Below are positions 58,942-64,000 of a stretch of DNA of 64,000 nt, in pieces (position 1 is the first letter of the stretch; each line of letters opens with the position of its first letter). The notes beneath the pieces were generated by a model. It was not told where the DNA came from. It did not search any database and saw only the letters and a list, made by a program, of their open reading frames with translations. The position numbers and the translations under genes are program-made. This stretch comes from Trametes villosa (lineage: Eukaryota; Basidiomycota; Agaricomycetes; Polyporales; Polyporaceae), in the NCBI GenBank assembly GCA_002964805.2, contig PUDQ02000047.1, forward strand, positions 372,001 to 436,000, written 5' to 3'.

Positions 58942-59850
58942 TCACAAACAACCGACGAAGGATGGAGGAGCGGGCGCGCCGACAGTCCTTGGGGCACGAA
59001 CGAGGAGGGACACGGAGTCCAGGCGGAAGCTTGTGTACCACGTATTCCAACCGGCACTCGCGCGCATCCACGGACGGTGCCAGCGATAGCAGAAGGTCTC
59101 AGCAAGGACTACGTCCCCCACGACGAGGTCCGCGATAGAGAGTGCGCGCATATCCTCCCTAGACGCGTAGTGAACGGTGGCATCGAACACAGACCCAAAC
59201 AGCTGCAGTGTGGTGAGCAATTTATCCGAGGACAGACGGACACGATGCGTACCTCAGGCACGTCTTCACGTATCGTGCTTTGAGATGCTTCGAAGGTGTG
59301 CTCGTCCTGTCCGGGCCCTATCGGAAGTCATTAGACGGTGTCTGAACGGTGCGGGCGCAAACGCACAAGGCCTGGGCTTACTCAGCGCGAGGAGAGACTG
59401 CGTGCTTTGCCTGTCGACTTCGCGTATGTAGGACAAGTTGATTGTGAACTTCCTTCGCGGTTCGTCGGAAGACGCGGAAGCTTGAAGTCTCGTCACCACG
59501 CCCACAATCCAGATGCGAATCGGCAGCCCTTCGTGCGCGGTGCACAATGAAGCAGGACGCGTGGTACCCCACGCGTGTGAGGAAGGAAGCTGGCTGATGT
59601 AGTACACCGATAGGTCGGTCGCGGTGTAATCCAGAAAACGGCGAATACGTCTGCGTAAATGAGCACCTAGGCGTTATGCAATGAGGGACGGGCTTACCGT
59701 GCTTGCTCGTCAGTGACGAATGACGGCAAGACGACGTGATAAGCGTCGGCGTTGTCCGCATCCACGGGAGAGGCAGTTCTTAGAAATTCGTAGTGAGCAA
59801 AGAACGGCGCGAGGGAACAGCTGGGGTTACCGAGGACGTTTGGGCGGCAT
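58942..59850 (-). CDS. tandem paralogue P1, unknown three-part protein (possibly OB-like)
   Basis: Start at 59850 gives MPPKRPR, spliced to TASPVDADNADAYHVVLPSF and VTDEQAR, then to RIRRFLDYTATDRSVYYISQ. A middle part LPIRIWIVGVVTRLQASASS...RRKFTINLSYIREVDRQST follows. After one or two introns not fully resolved near 59200-59330, the last exon begins LFGSVFDATVHYASREDM and reads ADLVVGDVVLAETFCYRWHR, TWYTSFRLDSVSLLVRAP, to the stop at 58942. The alternating hydrophobic strands with VGD(V/I)V resemble a beta-barrel of OB type, which is inference only. It matches P2 part for part. A TATA-like box lies about 35 bases upstream. Confidence 0.5.
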
Positions 59851-59882
59851 TGTATACGGGCAGGTTGAGGGCGCGCAGTGCT

Positions 59883-59892
59883 CCCTTTATAC
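59883..59892 (-). promoter_or_regulatory. TATA-like box of P1
   Basis: The minus strand reads CCGTATAAAGGGAG, about 35 bases before the P1 ATG. Confidence 0.5.
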
Positions 59893-59987
59893 GGGGAGAG
59901 GGCTCGAAATGAACGCCCACGCGAAGCATGCATCGTACTCGCTGCTCAGCCCCGGAAAGCGATACATTATACGCGCATCATTACAAT

Positions 59988-60927
59988 TTACACCTCGACG
60001 GAAGGGGACTTTGCCACCAGACGGCATTCTAGGAGATGGAAGGCGGTATACCACGATGTCCATGGTACACCCTGGTAGGTCGATCGATGGATCCGATGCC
60101 AACGAAAACAGTAGCAGGCGACCTCAACAATGTCCCCCACGCGCAGGGCGGTCACGTCCGCCAGCTTCCGGCTCTTGTCTTCGGGCGACTGGGAAAGCGC
60201 ACACAACTGAATGTACTCAGCAGAGGTTACCCTCACAGGACGGCACTGGTTTACCTTGTCGTCATCCGTGATTGTCGGAGATTTACCGCATACGAAGTGC
60301 GTATCCGGGTTCCCTGGCGGAAGCCTCTGTCAGCGGTCGCAAAACAACACCCGCGACGACTCACAAGCTGCGTGAGAGCTGAGGTGAAGGAAGCGCTTGT
60401 AAGCGTCCTTATCCGCCTTGCGCACGAATCCCAGAGTGAGTTTTACGCGAATCCGGCCGTCGAAAGCGGACGTGGAAGAGAACGTGGCTTGAACAGTCCC
60501 TACGACGATGATCTTGAGAGGAAGTCCGCTGTTGCTGTTGCACAGCAAGTGTGTCAAGCGGTCGTATCCCCATTGCGCCGACGGTGGTACGAGGGTGATG
60601 TAGTAGCTGTCGATTATCGGTTCGGCATGGGAGAACGTTTGGACGATATGCCTGAGCGGCGTTGAGGTACAGCTCGGGACGGGCGAGGAGGGGCTTACAA
60701 TAGCTGGGGGAAGGGTACCCATTTCTCTACCAAAATTCGCCGCCCGTCGGTGTGGTCGTCGACCGCAGGTACAGGGTTTTCGACCGGGTGGTGTCCGCGG
60801 ATGACATCGTCAACGTCCGGAGTGAGTTCGCTTTGAAGACTGAATATCAGCGCAGCGTGCAATCGGGGACAAGGACATACCGGCGATGAGGATAGGGGAA
60901 GCCTGTCACGAAGGCAGCGGACAGCAT
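59988..60927 (-). CDS. tandem paralogue P2, unknown three-part protein (possibly OB-like)
   Basis: Start at 60927: MLSAAFVTGFPYPHR, spliced to RLQSELTPDVDDVIRGHHPV and on to EKWVPFPQLL, then HIVQTFSHAEPIIDSYYITL. The middle part is LPLKIIVVGTVQATFSST...RIRVKLTLGFVRKADKDAYK, clearly equivalent to P1. The join after RFLHLSSHA is unresolved because the obvious splice gives an in-frame stop. The last exon starts LCALSQSPEDKSRKLADV and reads RVGDIVEVACYCFRWHR, TSWYTAFHLLECRLVAKSP, to the stop at 59988. Conserved across P1/P2 are YY(I/V), the VG.V strand, GD(I/V)V, C(Y)C(F/Y)RWHR and WYT(A/S)F. One copy may be damaged at the unresolved join. Confidence 0.48.
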
Positions 60928-61412
60928 GGGAGGAAGAACAAGGGGAGTTGGGGACGTGTGGCCGGCGCGTACGCACACGACCCCCGATGACGGTGTGGTT
61001 TCGCATTGTCAGGAACGCGAATCTATGCATGGAATGTTTGTGGACGCTGTGGACGGCAAGCGTGACCAACGTACAGCGAGGTGATCGAGGAAGGAATGCA
61101 AAGTGAGAATCAGGCGCTGAACGGACCGGGACTCGCACGAGTGAGCTTGAGCGCCGGACCGCACCGTGCATGAGACTTAGGGCTGAGAAGACGGCGACCG
61201 TGTATTCCAAAGTACTAGCCATGGGCAATCGGCAAGCGCTCTCTATAGAATAACATAGTGGACCGGACAGGGAGTGTACAAGGGGTTTGTCGGGAACAGT
61301 CGAAGTCGGGGCGCAAAGACACGGGCAGAAACATTGGAGTACTAGAATACAGAGGAGGAGCGTAGAAGATAACAGTCCGTGTTCAATACCAAGCGGTCAG
61401 CCGTCGTCGTGA
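60928..61412. other. intergenic region between P2 and array member 3
   Basis: No gene is supported. It is upstream of P2 and downstream of the next minus-strand gene. Confidence 0.5.
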
Positions 61413-62361
61413 TCACATGCAAGCTTTCGCGAACTCCAATGTGACGACGTCGCACAGCGGCTGGGCAGGAACGTCGGGCGGATAGACGCATGTCCCGCCA
61501 CAAGCGGTACCGCCCCGCGACCACACGACGGTGAGGGTCTTGTCCGGACAGGCGTTGACGGGAGGCGGAAGGATGTCCGCGGAGAGAGGGCCGGCGACAC
61601 AGAAGCGATCGCCAAAGTAGCGTATGGTACGCGGACAACCGGCGCCTCTGTCGCAGTGCTGCTTGGGGTCGCACGCCCACGAGAGGGGACGAGAGCGCAC
61701 GTCGTAGCCACGTCCTTCGTACTTGTAGAGGGCGCCGATCGTGCGGGGCGTAGGATACTGGAAGTCGATGAGCTGGATGGGGTTAAGCAGACTCTTGCCC
61801 TGCAGCGTGAGGTCGGGGTAGGCGATGCAGAAAGTGTCGGCGGTGAGATAGTTCATGACGTGGGTCGACCAGAAGTTGGGGAGGGGGGAGAGCGCGGAGG
61901 GGGTCGAAGATTCGATGACGTCGATCTCAACGTCGTCCCGACGGAGATGGATGACGCGCCTCATCCCAGAGCTGCGGTAGAAGCCGTACTTGGAGTGATC
62001 GGCGCGCAGCTCCGTATAGCCCTCGGACGCGCGCAGGTACGCGACCATGGGAACGGCCGCGTCCTGGGGGACGTAGATGTCCAGATCGGTTGGAGTCCAA
62101 TGCTGTGCTCGCCGGGTGTCGAGGACGTGTAGCGCGACGGAGCCGGATACGATGGACGAAGTGTCGCGCAGGATGGAACGGAACGCGTCCGGATCGTGGA
62201 GGAAGCGGGAAAGAGCCGTCGTGTACCGTTCGGGCAAGGGGACACGGCGGATGGTCTCCACAGGCGTTCCATCGGGTGTGTGGCTGCAGCAGGTCTGGTG
62301 AGTACAACAAGTCTGTCGGACGCGATGGGCGTACTCACCAGGCGGAAGTAAGTTCGGACAT
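61413..62361 (-). CDS. nucleotidyltransferase-like family protein, member 3
   Basis: Start at 62361 gives MSELTSA, spliced (donor GTGAGT, acceptor CTGCAG) to CHTPDGTPVETIRRVPLPE. The motif region is DTSSIVSGSVALHVLD then HWTPTDLDIYVPQDAAV. Here the GS...D-L-D arrangement of the nucleotidyltransferase fold is complete. Further parts are YTELRADHSKYGFYRSSGMR, VEIDVIESS (a possible third acidic strand), VMNYLTADTFCIAYPDLTLQ, CPRTIRYFGDRFCVAGP and CGGTCVYPPDVPAQP. The resemblance to members 1 and 2 is clear in FACGYP/FCIAYP...(L/F)T(L/F) and R(F/Y)FGD. Unlike them it lacks the N-terminal F-box-like helices. It is the best candidate for an active enzyme of the three; substrate unknown. Confidence 0.62.
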
Positions 62362-64000
62362 ATTGCTGATCGTTCGTTGACGATACGGGGTGCGGGATGC
62401 TGAAAACCGGTTTTCAGACGAAGGCATTTAAGGAGTCGGAGGAGCGGCGGTCTACCGTCAGCGCGGACGTGCAGTTCTGAGGTAGACACCAGCATATGGA
62501 GAGTTATCATTCGTACAAGGCAGATGTTCATTCCACTACATCCGAGCTCTCCGCAGCATTCTCAGCCTCCGCATCGCACGCATCGTCCGCCTCCTGCTGC
62601 TCGGTGCAGTACACTTCACCCCCTCTCACAATTCGAAGACTGGCGGAGCGAAGTACGTTGCGTCTCCGGATACGGAGATGCTGTACGGTAACTGCGACTG
62701 TTCCCCCGATCCTGTCGTGAAGGTGGATAGCGGTTCCGACATGGTACTATGTAGAGGATGTCAACACGGCGGAGCGAGCATGAAGGACGGTTGCACTGAC
62801 CGAAGTTCCAAAGCGGTTCCGCCGCGTCATGATCACGTAGATCGGCATTGCGAACGGATCGGGGGGAACGAAACATTGCACTCCATGACGACGCGGAATG
62901 TGAACGCAGGTGACGCCGGGGGTGTCAGAGGTAGGGTTCTCCAAAGAATTCCACGCCGTTTCGACGCGCACGTTGTCGTCGTCAACTCGGAGAAGGCGGA
63001 CGCAGACGAGAACGTGTCGCTGCCGCACAGTCAGCATGTAGCGCGTTTGCAAAGATGAGGGACACACATTACGGCTGCCCAGAAGCCGGGGCGGTGCTTG
63101 AATGTAGATCGGGACGGTAAGCAGTATGTCGGAAGGTTGAGTGCCAGCCATCGTGTTGAGGGCGGAATGGCTACACAGCGTTCCGATTTTATACGCGAGC
63201 GATCGCCACATACTGCAATCGTTGTCGAAGCGCGGAAGAAGCGTGTGCCGTCCCCTGCGCGTAGCCCGTGCGCGTGCGCTATGAAGATGTGGAATATCAG
63301 CGTCTGCACCAGTCAGCATTGCATGTCGGTATTGGGTGCGTTCTCCGCACAGCGGAAAGTAATGGTCAACGCAGGTGATGCAGAGTCAGCGCAAACGTCG
63401 ACCGCCAAGAAGATTCCAGGACAACGTGCGTTCTTCGTCTTGTCGCGAGGAATGCGGCTGTTCACGATTATGACGAGATATGTGAATATCCGAGCGCCAC
63501 AACGGACATGCGGGTGGTGAATGTTGACAGTGTCGCCGGAAGATGGACGTCTCCGAGTTCGTGTGCGGTACGGCGGCGGAAACGATGCTGGTGTCCGTCC
63601 GCAATGCTACAGGACCGCACGATGACGATAACGGTAGATTCTGACCACCATTCACGTACGATGCTCACCTGTTAAGTGAACGTAGTATGCCCGCGACCAT
63701 TGTTGTTGGAATGGGCGTGCCGGAGACCATGGAAAAAGCCCTTTGCCCTCGGAATCACGCCTCGTGGGATCGCAAAGCGGAACGGAGGATGGCTCGTGTC
63801 CGCAGAGTGTTCCACTATCGCCATGTTCATGCGGTCCTGTGCATTCGTGGGGCCGTCCAAGCGTTGCTGTGGCATCCGTGTCGTCTACTTGCCAGGGATG
63901 GTGATGCAATGGCACGGAGGACGTGTCGTAACTGACCAGACGGCACGTCGTGCGATGCGCCCGCACGCAAGTGCCACGAGAATGCGAAGGCAGAGCCGCC
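62362..64000 (-). other. unresolved minus-strand coding-like sequence at window end
   Basis: Two fragments look coding-like on the minus strand: around 63150-62650 (MAGTQPSDILLTVPIYIQAP, PFAMPIYVIMTRRNRFGTS, and a separate end SGDATYFAPPVFEL) and around 63500-63300 (TYLVIIVNSRIPRDKTKNA, SASPALTITFRCAENAP). They share the element SPA(F/L)T(F/I), suggesting two further tandem paralogues. I cannot join exons without stops, so these are either degenerate or use introns I did not resolve. The last 300 bases may continue a gene beyond the window. Confidence 0.3.

Noticed and set aside
1..64000. tRNA or rRNA genes
   Set aside because: A scan by eye for the conserved T-loop GGTTCGAATC-type sequence and rRNA landmarks found no convincing candidate.

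Overview
The window comes from a basidiomycete fungus, most likely a wood-decaying Agaricomycete of the Polyporales type. Supporting signs are GC-rich DNA, genes split by many 45-70 base GT-AG introns with CTNA-type branch sites, a Plavaka/CACTA-like (Transposase_21) element, and two genes for the secreted glycopeptide (GLP) known from white-rot fungi such as Phanerochaete chrysosporium. All CDS spans below are genomic and include introns. Exon joins were read by eye from splice signals and frame continuity; no alignment or expression data were available.

Layout. (1) 0-10 kb holds single-copy genes: a many-exon hypothetical, a small SUN-domain protein, a single-pass membrane protein and a C-terminally anchored WD40 protein (all minus strand), then an LRR-like protein (plus). 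(2) 10-17.2 kb is an accessory segment: a coiled-coil protein with a C-terminal membrane segment, a full-length Plavaka-type transposase, GC-rich tandem repeats, and a 0.56 kb island packed with stem-loops and CTTTCC/GGAAAG motifs. (3) 17.2-41.7 kb is a tandem segmental duplication. A unit of about 11.5 kb occurs twice (17175-28825 and 28826 to about 40150), followed by a third copy of its first gene only. Each full unit carries an FAD synthase gene (plus), several kb of sequence with no firm gene, a conserved but damaged or unresolved coding-like stretch, and a GLP gene (minus). (4) 44-55 kb is a conserved housekeeping block: UDP-glucose 6-dehydrogenase, serine palmitoyltransferase subunit LCB2, a UBA-UIM-USP protein whose catalytic Cys position reads Thr, and convergently the tRNA-dihydrouridine synthase DUS3. 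(5) 56.4-64 kb is a co-oriented minus-strand array of two interleaved expanded families: three proteins with a nucleotidyltransferase-like GG/GS...LD(I/V) signature, and two tandem three-part proteins that may be beta-rich or OB-like. More degenerate sequence follows to the end.

How they fit together. The housekeeping genes act in separate pathways: cell-wall nucleotide sugars, sphingolipid synthesis, ubiquitin signalling and tRNA modification. The two notable accessory units are the FAD synthase/GLP amplification, with clear signs of gene conversion, and the interleaved array at the right end, which is the best candidate for an undescribed multi-gene system. The latter link is inference from co-orientation, tandem duplication and similar core promoters.
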